Assembly: GCA_000169075.1 (NCBI GenBank) | Contig: AAVT01000014.1 | Span: forward strand, 1-53,284 | DNA: 53,284 nucleotides | Source of the DNA: a marine gamma proteobacterium HTCC2143 | Lineage (GTDB): Bacteria; Pseudomonadota; Gammaproteobacteria; Pseudomonadales; Dasaniaceae | Direction of reading: 5' to 3' | Shown: positions 25,894 to 34,957 of the stretch, piece by piece | Layout of the letters: each line of letters begins with the position of its first letter | Numbering within the stretch: the first letter of the stretch is position 1 | The notes under the pieces: model-generated | Seen by the model: only the letters and a program-made list of their open reading frames with translations | What the model was told of the DNA's origin: nothing | The model's database searches: none | Position numbers and translations under genes: made by a program

Positions 25894-28857
25894 ATGACCT
25901 TTGAGCTTTCGCATTTATTCCTGATTGGTTTTGGCTACCTACTGACGTTATTTGGGATTGCTCATGCTGCTGATCGAGGCTGGATTCCTGAGCGACTGAT
26001 ACGTCACCCTCTTACCTACGTTTTGTCACTTGGGGTCTTCGCCGGCGCTTGGGCGATTTACGGAGTGGTTGAACTCGCTCACCAGTATGGCTATGGCTTT
26101 TTATCCTATTACCTCGGTGTAGCCGGCGCGTTTATTTTCCTACCTTTGCTCCTGCAACCCATCCTCAGGATTACCCGCACTTATTTACACAGCTCTCTCG
26201 CCGATGTGCTGACCTTTCGCTATCGCACTCAGTGGGCTGGATCGCTAGTCACCCTATTTATGTTACTCGCCGTCTGGCCACTGCTAGCACTACAGATACA
26301 GGCAGTGGCCGATAGCGTGTTGTTTCTAGTTGGCGAGAACGGCGACTCTATTACTAAAAAAAACCAGCACAATGAATTGGCTTTTATTTTTTGCGTAGCC
26401 CTTTGTGTATTCACAATCTCCTTTGGCTCCAAACACCTTACAGCTCATCAGCGTCACAACGGCCTGGTGGCCGCGATTGCCTTTGGATCAGTAATAAAGC
26501 TATTGGCAATTCTGATTGCTGGTGGCGTTGCAGTCTATGCTGTTTTTGGTGGACTGGGAGGTTTAGACCTATGGCTTCAGGCTAATCCGCAAACTGTTGC
26601 TCTTCTTAATGAGCCAATAAGAGATGATTCTTCTCGGGCACTCTTGCTCATATTTTTCTCGTCGGCTGTCGCTATGCCACATCTCTTCCACATGATTTTC
26701 GCTGAAAACCCCAATACCGAAGCGCTGCAAGCGGCTAGTTGGGGGATGCCTCTTTTTCTCTTTTTAATGAGTCTGCCCATCCTTCCTATACTCTGGGCTG
26801 GAATAAAATTGGATACGGCTTTACCGACGGAATATTTCACCCTAGCACTGGGTATTGAGCTCGAATCGAAAGCGCTGGGCATTCTAATTTATCTGGGCGG
26901 GCTTTCAGCCGCCAGCGGCGCTGTTGTTGTCACTACGCTGGCACTAGCGTCCATGTGCCTCAAGCATCTGATCTTGCCGATTTATCGCCCGAGCACTGAC
27001 CAAAATATCTATCGCTGGCTGCTATGGATTCGTCGCATTCTCATTATTTGTATCATTCTTAGCGGTTATCTATTTTATCGATTTATTGACGGCAACGAAG
27101 CCTTATCAGAACTTGGACTATCAGCTTTTATTGCAGCAATGCAGTTCCTACCCGGTATCTTGGCCGCACTGTATTGGCAAAGCGCTAATCGACAAGGCTT
27201 TATCGCCGGACTAGCCTCTGGATTTTCTATTTGGTTGATCGTGCTACTGCTACCTATCATCAGCAACTTTGATCCCAGCTATATCGGAAAAATCTATTTC
27301 AATCTCAGCCCCGACGAAATATGGAGCGCAGTTACCATCGTTTCAATTGGTATCAATGTATTGATATTCGGTCTGGTGTCACTGCTTACAACCACATCTG
27401 AAGATGAAAAGGACGCCGCGGAAGTTTGTTCAACCGATGATTTGAATCGGCCAGCCCGACGCATACTAAGCGTCCAGAACCCTCAACAAATGAAAGACCA
27501 GCTGGCGATCGCTCTCGGTCCCGATACAGCGGAAAGAGAGGTAGCCAGGGCGCTCAAAGAGATGCAATTACGCGACGGTGAAAATCGACCATTTGCCTTA
27601 CGCCGTCTACGCTATCGCCTGGAGGCGAACCTTTCAGGTTTGCTGGGACCATCCGTCGCTAATGACATGATTAACCAACTACTGCCTTACATAAAAAACA
27701 GCACCAATAACAGCAGCGAAGACATCAATCTGATCGAAGTACAACTGGAATCGTACAAAACCCATTTAACAGGCCTTGCCGCCGATCTTGATAATTTAAG
27801 ACGCTATCACCGAAAGACGCTCCTGGACCTGCCGGTAGGGGTGTGCGCGCTCGGTCAAGATGGTGAAATCCTTATGTGGAACCACGCTATCGCTTCATTA
27901 ACCGGAATTAACACCTTTGACGTTATTGGTTCCCGCTTGTTAAGCCTCCCCGCTCCTTGGGGACGACTCCTCAATGATTTTCTCGATATGCAGCAGCCTC
28001 GTTTATACAAGCAACATATCGTAATCGACAATAGTAACTACTGGTTCAATCTCCACAAAACTATCACTATTGCAGCGAGAGAACCTACTGACGGACGAGT
28101 CATCGTGCTAGAGGATATTACCGATGTACAAATGCTGGAGGATGAACTCATACACAGCGAAAGACTCGCCTCTATCGGCAGGCTTGCCGCCGGCGTTGCT
28201 CATGAAATTGGAAACCCAATAACAGCAATAGCCTGCCTGGCTCAAAATTTACGCTATGACACTGATAACCCCGAGAGCCTCGAGACCGGCAAAGAAATTA
28301 TCGTGCAAACGGGCCGTGTATCAAAAATAGTACAAACACTGGTCAATTTTTCTCATGCAGGCACTGAGAACAGCCATCATGAGCGAGAGCCTGTGCACTT
28401 AAAATCCTGCGTAGATGAAGCTATTCATTTGCTGCATCTCAACAAAGACGCAAAAATAGTCAGCTTTGACAACCACTGCCCAGGCACTATTTACATTCTG
28501 GGCGATACCCAGCGGTTACTGCAAGTTTTCGTTAATTTACTCAGTAATGCCAGAGATGCTAGCCCTGCGTTAAGCTCTATCTCAGTTGACAGTAAAGCGT
28601 TGAATGAGCGCGTTTCTATTACTGTTACCGATACCGGCAGCGGCATTGAAAACTCGCATCAAGAACAAATATTTGATCCGTTTTTTACCACCAAAGAAGC
28701 TGGCGAGGGCACCGGCTTGGGCTTGGCATTGGTCTACAGCATTGTCGATGATCTTGACGGCCATATAAGTGTTGAGAGCCCGGTAAACGGCACTGATCAC
28801 GGCACTCGTTTTACCATAAGGCTAATCCAGCACCTGCCAGATCAGGCAATTGACTAG
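25894..28857 (+). CDS. cbrA: sensor histidine kinase CbrA with SLC5 transporter domain
   Basis: Membrane sensor of 987 residues that phosphorylates CbrB. Residues 1-500 form a sodium/solute-symporter-like (SLC5) domain with about thirteen helices, including AHQYGYGFLSYYLGVAGAF and LTAHQRHNGLVAAIAFGSVI. A coil and a PAS domain (about 640-750, LPVGVCALGQDGEILMWNHA) follow. The HisKA site is H770 in AAGVAHEIGNPITAI. The ATPase domain has NLLSNARDAS (N box), DTGSGI (G1) and GEGTGLGLAL (G2). In Pseudomonas the transporter part binds or carries histidine; the signal here is unknown. It sits between cbrX and cbrB as in Pseudomonas. Confidence 0.96.
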   Translation: MTFELSHLFLIGFGYLLTLFGIAHAADRGWIPERLIRHPLTYVLSLGVFAGAWAIYGVVELAHQYGYGFLSYYLGVAGAFIFLPLLLQPILRITRTYLHSSLADVLTFRYRTQWAGSLVTLFMLLAVWPLLALQIQAVADSVLFLVGENGDSITKKNQHNELAFIFCVALCVFTISFGSKHLTAHQRHNGLVAAIAFGSVIKLLAILIAGGVAVYAVFGGLGGLDLWLQANPQTVALLNEPIRDDSSRALLLIFFSSAVAMPHLFHMIFAENPNTEALQAASWGMPLFLFLMSLPILPILWAGIKLDTALPTEYFTLALGIELESKALGILIYLGGLSAASGAVVVTTLALASMCLKHLILPIYRPSTDQNIYRWLLWIRRILIICIILSGYLFYRFIDGNEALSELGLSAFIAAMQFLPGILAALYWQSANRQGFIAGLASGFSIWLIVLLLPIISNFDPSYIGKIYFNLSPDEIWSAVTIVSIGINVLIFGLVSLLTTTSEDEKDAAEVCSTDDLNRPARRILSVQNPQQMKDQLAIALGPDTAEREVARALKEMQLRDGENRPFALRRLRYRLEANLSGLLGPSVANDMINQLLPYIKNSTNNSSEDINLIEVQLESYKTHLTGLAADLDNLRRYHRKTLLDLPVGVCALGQDGEILMWNHAIASLTGINTFDVIGSRLLSLPAPWGRLLNDFLDMQQPRLYKQHIVIDNSNYWFNLHKTITIAAREPTDGRVIVLEDITDVQMLEDELIHSERLASIGRLAAGVAHEIGNPITAIACLAQNLRYDTDNPESLETGKEIIVQTGRVSKIVQTLVNFSHAGTENSHHEREPVHLKSCVDEAIHLLHLNKDAKIVSFDNHCPGTIYILGDTQRLLQVFVNLLSNARDASPALSSISVDSKALNERVSITVTDTGSGIENSHQEQIFDPFFTTKEAGEGTGLGLALVYSIVDDLDGHISVESPVNGTDHGTRFTIRLIQHLPDQAID

Positions 28858-28961
28858 GACTTTTCTCGGCTTGTCACTAGAAAAAAAAACATAGACGCGT
28901 TATGTTACCAAGATACACAGTGTAATTTGGGTTCTCACTGCCAACTGCTAAGGTCTGCTCC

Positions 28962-30386
28962 ATGGAAAAAATTCTGATTGTCGAGGACGAAGCCGTCATT
29001 CGCAGTGCTTTACGCAAGCTACTAGAGCGGCACCAATACGTGGTCAGCGAAGCAGGCTCGGTCAACGAAGCCCTCGACAACTTTGATCTCAGCCGCTTTA
29101 ATCTGATTATTAGCGATTTGCGATTGCCCGGAGTTCCCGGTACTGATCTCATCAAAAAAGCGGGCGATATTCCCGTTCTTATCATGACCAGCTATGCTAG
29201 CTTGCGGTCAGCCGTCGACTCGATGAAAAGCGGCGCGGTCGACTATATTGCCAAGCCTTTCGATCATGAAGAAATGCTCGATGCTGTTGCTGCGATCATT
29301 GCCAATCATTCAGCTCAAAATACGCCTGCCGCGCAACGCCGAGCCACCAGCGGCACCCGCGGCCAGACAAATCTTGGCGGCATGATTGGCAACTGCCAAC
29401 CAATGGTGAAATTGTATGAATACATTCACAAAGTAGCGCCCACCAGTTCAACCGTTCTCATTCACGGAGAAACCGGCACCGGTAAAGAATTGGTCGCTAA
29501 AGCCATTCATGCCTATAGCAATCGAACAGAACAAGCGTTCATTAGCGTTAACTGCGCGGCAATACCTGAAACATTAATCGAGTCGGAACTGTTTGGCTAT
29601 GAAAAAGGCGCCTTTACCGGAGCCAATACCAACAGAATGGGACTCATAGAAGCCGCTGATGGCGGCACCTTATTTCTGGATGAAATTGGTGAGTTACCCA
29701 TTGAGGCACAAGCAAGACTGTTGCGCTTTATTCAGGAAGACGAAATACGACGGATCGGCTCGGTAGAGTCGCGCAAGGTTAACGTACGACTGATCTGTGC
29801 AACCCATAGAGACCTGAAAACATTAGCCCAAACCAATCAGTTCCGACCAGACTTATATTATCGAATCAATGTTATGCAGTTAGTACTTCCACCACTGCGT
29901 GAACGTGGCAAAGATATTTTAGAATTGGCTGAATGTATTCTAGAGCGCCGCTGCCAGGAGCTCGGCAAGCAGCCAGCTGTTTTTTCCCCGAAAGCAATCC
30001 AGGCAATCACCACCTATACTTGGCCAGGCAACGTTAGAGAACTCGAGAACGTTATCGAACGGGCCGTTATATTATCTGACGGCGGCAGCATCGACAACGA
30101 CCTACTCAACATTGATCTTGAACTCGTCAACGTCACACAGATCCGCACAAAACGCCAGCCAACCGCCCCTGCGCTCAACAACTCCAGCCCCCCCTCTGCT
30201 GCAGTCGATTCGCAAGATGATCTCTCACTGGAAGACTATTTCCAGCGCTTTGTATTGGAACACCAAGATTCCATGAGCGAAACAGAGCTGGCTCGAAAAT
30301 TAGGTGTCAGCCGCAAGTGCCTATGGGAACGAAGACAACGGTTGGGCATCCCGCGCAAAAAAGGTCCGAAGTCCGTGACCTCCTAA
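28962..30386 (+). CDS. cbrB: sigma-54-dependent response regulator CbrB
   Basis: NtrC-family activator of 474 residues. The receiver domain (1-120) has phospho-acceptor D52 in SDLRLPG. The AAA+ domain has Walker A GETGTGKE, the sigma-54 contact loop GAFTGA at residues 216-221, and Walker B GGTLFLDEIGE. The C-terminal Fis-type helix-turn-helix is ETELARKLGVSRKCLWERRQ. In Pseudomonas CbrB activates the decoy RNA crcZ immediately downstream, and matching TGTTAC/GTAACA sites are present here twice. Confidence 0.96.
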   Translation: MEKILIVEDEAVIRSALRKLLERHQYVVSEAGSVNEALDNFDLSRFNLIISDLRLPGVPGTDLIKKAGDIPVLIMTSYASLRSAVDSMKSGAVDYIAKPFDHEEMLDAVAAIIANHSAQNTPAAQRRATSGTRGQTNLGGMIGNCQPMVKLYEYIHKVAPTSSTVLIHGETGTGKELVAKAIHAYSNRTEQAFISVNCAAIPETLIESELFGYEKGAFTGANTNRMGLIEAADGGTLFLDEIGELPIEAQARLLRFIQEDEIRRIGSVESRKVNVRLICATHRDLKTLAQTNQFRPDLYYRINVMQLVLPPLRERGKDILELAECILERRCQELGKQPAVFSPKAIQAITTYTWPGNVRELENVIERAVILSDGGSIDNDLLNIDLELVNVTQIRTKRQPTAPALNNSSPPSAAVDSQDDLSLEDYFQRFVLEHQDSMSETELARKLGVSRKCLWERRQRLGIPRKKGPKSVTS

Positions 30387-30586
30387 TAGTCACCGGCCAA
30401 TGAGGTCCATCTATGCTAAAACCCATTCTACGATTCCCTAGAACTAGCAGCCGCTATAGAAGTCAGTGATTGCATAAAGCACTAAGAAGAGTTCCGTCTC
30501 AGCTTTAGCGCAATGGAACCATTAAATTGTAAAATGTTGTGATTTATTAGAAAACGCGATAATCACCCAACAGCCAAGGATAATAC

Positions 30587-30635
30587 TGTTACCCAATTCA
30601 CCTGCCAGTAACAAAGTGCGAGATTAACAGTAACA
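30587..30635 (+). promoter_or_regulatory. CbrB-type upstream activator sites, copy 1
   Basis: TGTTAC (30587-30592), 15 bp, GTAACA (30608-30613) forms a perfect inverted pair. A third half-site, GTAACA (30630-30635), lies 22 bp further on. A candidate IHF site (minus strand, 30677-30689) lies between these and the sigma-54 promoter. TGTTAC/GTAACA pairs are the CbrB recognition pattern known in Pseudomonas. The preceding 200 nt after cbrB show nothing else. Confidence 0.8.
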
Positions 30636-30707
30636 TTTTGCGATAAAACCCTACATCCTCATACCAACATTATCCCTAAGTGGTTGAAAAATATAGATTT
30701 ATATAAA

Positions 30708-30724
30708 TGGCACGATCCATGCTA
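30708..30724 (+). promoter_or_regulatory. sigma-54 promoter, RNA copy 1
   Basis: TGGCACGATCCATGCTA carries GG and GC at the strict sigma-54 spacing (-24/-12). It lies 121 bp after the start of the upstream TGTTAC. Confidence 0.9.
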
Positions 30725-30732
30725 TACAGACA

Positions 30733-31080
30733 GAACAATAATAAAAATAAACAATAATAATAGTCACAACTAATAATAATAATACCGAGACCTGGATGGG
30801 GAAGAGCGATCTTCCCTCATCAATTCATTGCCTGATACCCTGTTTACCCATCATCAGGTACGTCCGCTTCCGCAGCTAATACCTTACACAATTGACTCTC
30901 ACGCAGAGGCATTAGTTCAGGGTGAAAACTACCATCAAAGTCCGTACCCAATGCGCGCAGCACGTTCCAGCCAGTTTGCCGCTGCCAGCCTAAAACCATT
31001 TACTATATTACGATTTATTAAATAAATAGTTCAGCTGATAGCGACTGGTTTTTAGGGCTTTAAACCTCATTGTTTTTTGT
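30733..31080 (+). ncRNA. crcZ: CrcZ-like Hfq/Crc decoy RNA, copy 1
   Basis: Predicted to sequester the Hfq/Crc repressor and so relieve catabolite repression. Starting about 12 nt after the sigma-54 GC element, the RNA opens with AACAATAATAAAAATAA, then ACAATAATAATA and CTAATAATAATAATA, all multiples of the AANAANAA binding motif. Then come the motif GAGACCTGGATGGGG (30787-30801) and the hairpin GGGAAGA-GCGA-TCTTCCC (30799-30816). The 3' end is uncertain: a weak GGTTT/AAACC stem followed by TTGTTTTTTG (31048-31080) would give about 350 nt, similar to Pseudomonas CrcZ/CrcY. Location between cbrB and pcnB is exactly that of crcZ. A 65-codon frame inside is taken as fortuitous. Confidence 0.85.
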
Positions 31081-31127
31081 TACCCGTGTGGTTATTTTGT
31101 AACATGATGCGGGGATAAGCGTAACAA
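31079..31127 (+). promoter_or_regulatory. CbrB-type upstream activator sites, copy 2
   Basis: TGTTAC (31079-31084), 15 bp, GTAACA (31100-31105) and a third half-site GTAACA (31122-31127) repeat the spacing of copy 1 to the base pair (15 and 22). An AATCAA at 31154-31159 could be part of an IHF site. It abuts the probable 3' end of RNA copy 1. Confidence 0.8.
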
Positions 31128-31198
31128 CCCTCTCCAATTTGACATATAAAACAAATCAAGCTGGAGATAAGCTATTGTTCTATATAAAGTTTTCTATC

Positions 31199-31215
31199 TG
31201 GCACGATACCTGCTA
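31199..31215 (+). promoter_or_regulatory. sigma-54 promoter, RNA copy 2
   Basis: TGGCACGATACCTGCTA, -24/-12 type, 120 bp after the upstream TGTTAC; it differs from the copy-1 promoter at only three positions. Confidence 0.9.
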
Positions 31216-31223
31216 TTCCTAAG

Positions 31224-31300
31224 GGCAATAACAATAATAAATAGACCAATAATAATAATAACCATGAGACCTGGATGGGGGAAAACTAAGTTTTCCCTGC
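31224..31300 (+). ncRNA. CrcZ-like Hfq/Crc decoy RNA, copy 2 (3' end unknown)
   Basis: Begins about 12 nt after the second sigma-54 GC element with CAATAACAATAATAAAT and CCAATAATAATAATAACC, again AANAANAA tracts. The motif GAGACCTGGATGGGG (31266-31280) is identical to copy 1. The following hairpin GGGAAAAC-TAA-GTTTTCCC (31279-31297) is formed by different bases that still pair. No U-tract terminator is visible, so the RNA may end further downstream or run into pcnB (31445). The region 31301-31444 shows no other feature. Confidence 0.8.
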
Positions 31301-31444
31301 ATCATTATCTTCTGCATTATCAACGTTTGTTCCGCCACCTGCCGGAGCACCTTATAGAAACTGGCTGCACAATTCTGCGTTCCTCAAGAGTGTGTTACTA
31401 TCCGCACCACTATTAATATTAATCAGGCGCCAGCCTAACTTTAT

Positions 31445-32833
31445 ATGTCAAAATTGCTATCCAATGCCATAAACCGAGTAAAGGGAATATTGGGCGCTGA
31501 CTCAACCAGCGCTATGCTCAACCCAGATCCCCATATCATCCCTCGCGATCAACACACTATTTCTCGCAAGAACATCAGCGACGCAGCACTGCGCGTAATG
31601 ACGACGTTACGCAAAGCCGGTTTTGCCGGATTTCTAGTCGGCGGCGGTGTTCGCGATCTACTGCTGGGAGGACGGCCCAAAGATTTTGATATTGCTACTG
31701 ATGCAACCCCTGAACAGGTGCGCAAATTATTTCATAACTCCCGAATTATCGGCCGGCGATTTAAAATAGTGCACGTACGATTTGGCCGCGAGATTATCGA
31801 AGTCACCACTTTTCGCGGCACGCATGAACAAGTAGAGCAAAGCCCAAAAGGAAAGCGCCCACAAAATCAAAATTCTGCTCAATCGAAAAATGGAATGTTG
31901 CTCCGGGACAATGTCTTTGGAACGGTCGAAGAAGACGCGGTGCGGCGTGATTTCACTATTAATGCTCTCTATTACACCACCGCCGACTTTGCTGTTTATG
32001 ACTATACTAGCGGTCTACGTGATTTGGACGAAAAGATCATTCGAATTATAGGTGACCCCGAAACACGGTATCGTGAAGACCCTGTTCGCATGCTTCGGGC
32101 AGTGCGGTTTGCTGCAAAGCTGAACTTCACTATCGAAAAAAATACCGCTAAACCAATATTGCGCTTAGCGCCTTCGCTGGCTGATATTCCCGCTGCTAGG
32201 ATGTTTGATGAAGTACTCAAGTTATTGATGTCCGGCTACGGCGCCGATGTCTACAAGCTGATGCAACAGTACGGCTTATTTGAACCATTATTTCCGCAGA
32301 CACAACCTTGTTTGCAACAGCCACAGGCAAACATTCTCGTAGAGCAGGCCATCAAAAATACCGATGCTCGTATCCAGCAGGGAAAACCAGTGACGCCGGC
32401 GTTTATTTTCGCAGCCCTGCTCTGGCCAGCTGTCAACGAACGCCAGCAACAATTAGTCAAGGAACGTGTGCCGGAAATACCCGCTATGCATCAGGCGGCG
32501 CAGGAAATCGCATCAATGCAGCAACAACACACCGCAGTGCCGAAACGGTTCGGTATACCCATGCGGGAGATTTGGGATATGCAGCTGCGTCTTAGCAAGC
32601 GCGGCGGGAATAAAGCGGAACAAATGATTGAAAATCGCCGTTTTCGCGCTGCCTATGACTTTTTATTATTACGCGAGCAAGCCGGTGAACCCACCGATGG
32701 CCTAGGCCAGTGGTGGACCGACTACCAAGATCGCAGCCCTGATCAAAGAGCTGAAATGGTTGCTGCGATTAAAGAGCACAATCCCAAACGTAAGCGTAAA
32801 CCCCGCAAAAAGCCGAATGCAGATAATCACTGA
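31445..32833 (+). CDS. pcnB: poly(A) polymerase I
   Basis: Adds 3' poly(A) tails that promote RNA decay. The 462-residue protein has the nucleotidyltransferase core GFLVGGGVRDLLLGGRPKDFDIATDA with the catalytic Asp pair in DFDIA, then RIIGRRFKIVHVRFG, the conserved RRDFTINAL and DPETRYREDPVRMLRAVRFA blocks, and the PcnB-specific basic tail KRKRKPRKKPNA. The next gene starts 2 nt after its stop. The pcnB-folK order is conserved in gammaproteobacteria. Confidence 0.96.
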   Translation: MSKLLSNAINRVKGILGADSTSAMLNPDPHIIPRDQHTISRKNISDAALRVMTTLRKAGFAGFLVGGGVRDLLLGGRPKDFDIATDATPEQVRKLFHNSRIIGRRFKIVHVRFGREIIEVTTFRGTHEQVEQSPKGKRPQNQNSAQSKNGMLLRDNVFGTVEEDAVRRDFTINALYYTTADFAVYDYTSGLRDLDEKIIRIIGDPETRYREDPVRMLRAVRFAAKLNFTIEKNTAKPILRLAPSLADIPAARMFDEVLKLLMSGYGADVYKLMQQYGLFEPLFPQTQPCLQQPQANILVEQAIKNTDARIQQGKPVTPAFIFAALLWPAVNERQQQLVKERVPEIPAMHQAAQEIASMQQQHTAVPKRFGIPMREIWDMQLRLSKRGGNKAEQMIENRRFRAAYDFLLLREQAGEPTDGLGQWWTDYQDRSPDQRAEMVAAIKEHNPKRKRKPRKKPNADNH

Positions 32834-32835
32834 CG

Positions 32836-33348
32836 ATGCCGCGCTGTTTTATCGCTATTGGTAGTAATCTTGATCAGCCGCTAGATCAAGTGAATAACGC
32901 TGTCAGCGAGCTTGCTGTACTGCCTGATTGCTCTCTTATCTCAGTCTCACGTTGGTACCAAACGGTTGCCATAGGACCCGGCATCCAGCCAGACTATATT
33001 AACGGGGTTGCTGAGCTTAATAGCACACAATCTCCGATGGCTCTGCTGCGGTTACTGCAATCCATAGAAAATCAGCATCATCGCCAACGTCTCCAGCGTT
33101 GGGGACCAAGAACCCTGGATCTGGACATGCTGATCTATGGGTCGTCAATTGTCGATGACCCAGACCTGACCATACCGCACCCCCGAATGCTGGAACGTAA
33201 TTTTGTCTTGTATCCGCTAATGGATATAGCTCCGGATTTACTTTTACACAACGGATTAAAGGTCAGTGAGTTGATAAAATCATGTCCATCGACAGGCTTG
33301 CATTTGGTCCAGAACGAAACTTCCAATACAATGCCACCGACGCAATAG
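32836..33348 (+). CDS. folK: 6-hydroxymethyl-7,8-dihydropterin pyrophosphokinase
   Basis: Transfers pyrophosphate from ATP to 6-hydroxymethyl-7,8-dihydropterin in folate synthesis. It has 170 residues. FIAIGSNLDQPLDQVNNAV opens the protein, RWGPRTLDLDMLIYG is the PROSITE HPPK signature with the metal-binding aspartates, and TIPHPRMLERNFVLYPL is the following conserved block. It lies in the pcnB-folK-kinase-panB run. Confidence 0.96.
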   Translation: MPRCFIAIGSNLDQPLDQVNNAVSELAVLPDCSLISVSRWYQTVAIGPGIQPDYINGVAELNSTQSPMALLRLLQSIENQHHRQRLQRWGPRTLDLDMLIYGSSIVDDPDLTIPHPRMLERNFVLYPLMDIAPDLLLHNGLKVSELIKSCPSTGLHLVQNETSNTMPPTQ

Positions 33349-33376
33349 CGCACACGAACAGATACCGGAGTTTTCA

Positions 33377-34057
33377 GTGAATCAGGACGAAGTCCCGCCT
33401 GTAATAAATTTCAAAAACCGTACGCCTCCTCGGTTTATCGCTATAGAGGGTGCTATTGGTGTCGGCAAAACTACACTTGCACGTCAGCTAGCTGACACCT
33501 TTAACTATCAGACACTGCTGGAAAATGCTGAACAAAACCCATTTCTGGAGCGCTTTTACCAGAATCAAAAACATGCGGCACTGGCAACTCAATTGTTTTT
33601 CCTGTTTCAGCGCAGTCAACAAATTGAAGACTTAAGACAGGGGGATATCTTTGAGCCCGTCAGAGTTTCAGATTTCCTCATCGACAAAGACAAACTGTTT
33701 GCCCAACTAAATCTCGATGCTGACGAGTTTCAGCTATACGACAAAGTCTTTCAACAGCTCACCATAGATGCACCCAAACCCGATTTAGTCATCTATTTGC
33801 AGGCATCGGTAGACGTACTACTCGCCCGCATTCAAAATAGGGGCGTTGAATTTGAACAGCGAATTTCTCGTAATTATCTGGAGTCTATCAACGAAGCCTA
33901 TAGTGAATTCTTTCTGTATTATGACGACGCTCCATTGCTTATCGTTAACGCCGATGAAATGGATGTGGTCAACCGCAGTAACGACTATACCCAGTTGGTC
34001 GACTACTTATTAAATATCCGCAGTGGTCGACACTACTTTAATCCCACTTTTTTTTAG
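33377..34057 (+). CDS. deoxynucleoside kinase family protein
   Basis: Cytosolic kinase of 226 residues, starting at GTG. P-loop IAIEGAIGVGKTTLA (residues 23-37), then the dNK blocks NPFLERFYQN, QLFFLFQRSQQ, VSDFLIDKDKLFA and the lid motif RIQNRGVEFEQRI. Members phosphorylate deoxyadenosine/deoxyguanosine or related nucleosides; specificity cannot be read here. A kinase of this type between folK and panB occurs in several gammaproteobacteria. Confidence 0.85.
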   Translation: MNQDEVPPVINFKNRTPPRFIAIEGAIGVGKTTLARQLADTFNYQTLLENAEQNPFLERFYQNQKHAALATQLFFLFQRSQQIEDLRQGDIFEPVRVSDFLIDKDKLFAQLNLDADEFQLYDKVFQQLTIDAPKPDLVIYLQASVDVLLARIQNRGVEFEQRISRNYLESINEAYSEFFLYYDDAPLLIVNADEMDVVNRSNDYTQLVDYLLNIRSGRHYFNPTFF

Positions 34058-34109
34058 CGCTACACAATCATTTTCAAAAGCCCGACAGCTGTAAATCGAG
34101 ACTAAAACC

Positions 34110-34901
34110 ATGACAAATGTAACCATTACCACGCTCCAGGAGCACAAGGCTGCAGGAGAAAAGTTTGCCGTTATCACCGCTTACGATGCAACATTTGCGG
34201 GCTTAATTGAAGATGCGGGAATCGAGGTGATTTTGGTGGGCGACTCTCTTGGAATGGTCCTGCAAGGCCATGACAGCACCTTGCCCACCACTATCGACGA
34301 GATGATTTATCATACTCACTGCGTTAATCGGGGCTGCAAAAAGCCGTTGGTTATAGGCGACTTACCGTTTGGCTCCTACAATACGCTGCAAGAAACCATG
34401 ACCAATGCTGCCGCTCTGATGCGTGCCGGTGCGAATATGGTAAAGCTTGAAGGAGGGGAATGGCTGACGGAGAGTATCTCGGCCATGACCGAACGTGGCA
34501 TCCCAGTTTGTGCACATTTGGGCCTAACGCCACAATCCGTCAACAGCTTGGGAGGCTTTAAGGTTCAAGGTCGGGAATCTGAACAAGCAACAGTTATACT
34601 GGATGATGCTAAGCGCGTAGAGGCTGCTGGTGCCAGCATGCTGGTTCTGGAGTGCGTCCCCTCCTCCTTGGCAGCAGCCATTAGCTCTGCGCTAACAATA
34701 CCTGTAATCGGCATAGGTGCGGGCGTTCACACTGACGCACAGGTTCTGGTTTTACACGACATGCTGGGGCTATCCCCGCGCTTACCCAAGTTTGTTCGCA
34801 ACTTCATGATCGACAACCCAGACGTTCAAAACGCGCTCAAAGCTTACAACGCAGCGGTCAAGGCCGGTGAATTCCCCACCTTGGCGCATAGTTTTAACTA
34901 A
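34110..34901 (+). CDS. panB: 3-methyl-2-oxobutanoate hydroxymethyltransferase
   Basis: First committed step of pantothenate synthesis, making ketopantoate from alpha-ketoisovalerate and methylene-tetrahydrofolate. The 263 residues include ITAYDATFAGLIEDAGIEVILVGDSLGMV, GDLPFGSYNT, VKLEGGEW, GIPVCAHLGLTPQSVNSLGG and IGIGAGVHTDAQVLVLHDMLG, all family hallmarks. panC follows after 266 nt rather than directly. Confidence 0.97.
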   Translation: MTNVTITTLQEHKAAGEKFAVITAYDATFAGLIEDAGIEVILVGDSLGMVLQGHDSTLPTTIDEMIYHTHCVNRGCKKPLVIGDLPFGSYNTLQETMTNAAALMRAGANMVKLEGGEWLTESISAMTERGIPVCAHLGLTPQSVNSLGGFKVQGRESEQATVILDDAKRVEAAGASMLVLECVPSSLAAAISSALTIPVIGIGAGVHTDAQVLVLHDMLGLSPRLPKFVRNFMIDNPDVQNALKAYNAAVKAGEFPTLAHSFN

Positions 34902-34923
34902 CTGCCTCTATTCCGCCTTGATT

Positions 34924-34957
34924 TGTTACTCATTAAAAGCCGCTTCTTTTGGTAACA
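34924..34957 (+). promoter_or_regulatory. TGTTAC/GTAACA inverted pair in the panB-panC gap
   Basis: TGTTAC (34924-34929) and GTAACA (34952-34957) repeat the CbrB half-sites but with a 28-bp period instead of 21. A sigma-54-like TGGGGCATACTTGC at 35005 has its GG and GC one base too close. The rest of the 266-nt gap holds no gene. CbrB control of panC is only a possibility. Confidence 0.3.

Noticed and set aside
30828..31025. 65-codon frame inside the first decoy RNA
   Set aside because: It lies within the predicted non-coding RNA, begins after the hairpin, and has no ribosome site or family resemblance.
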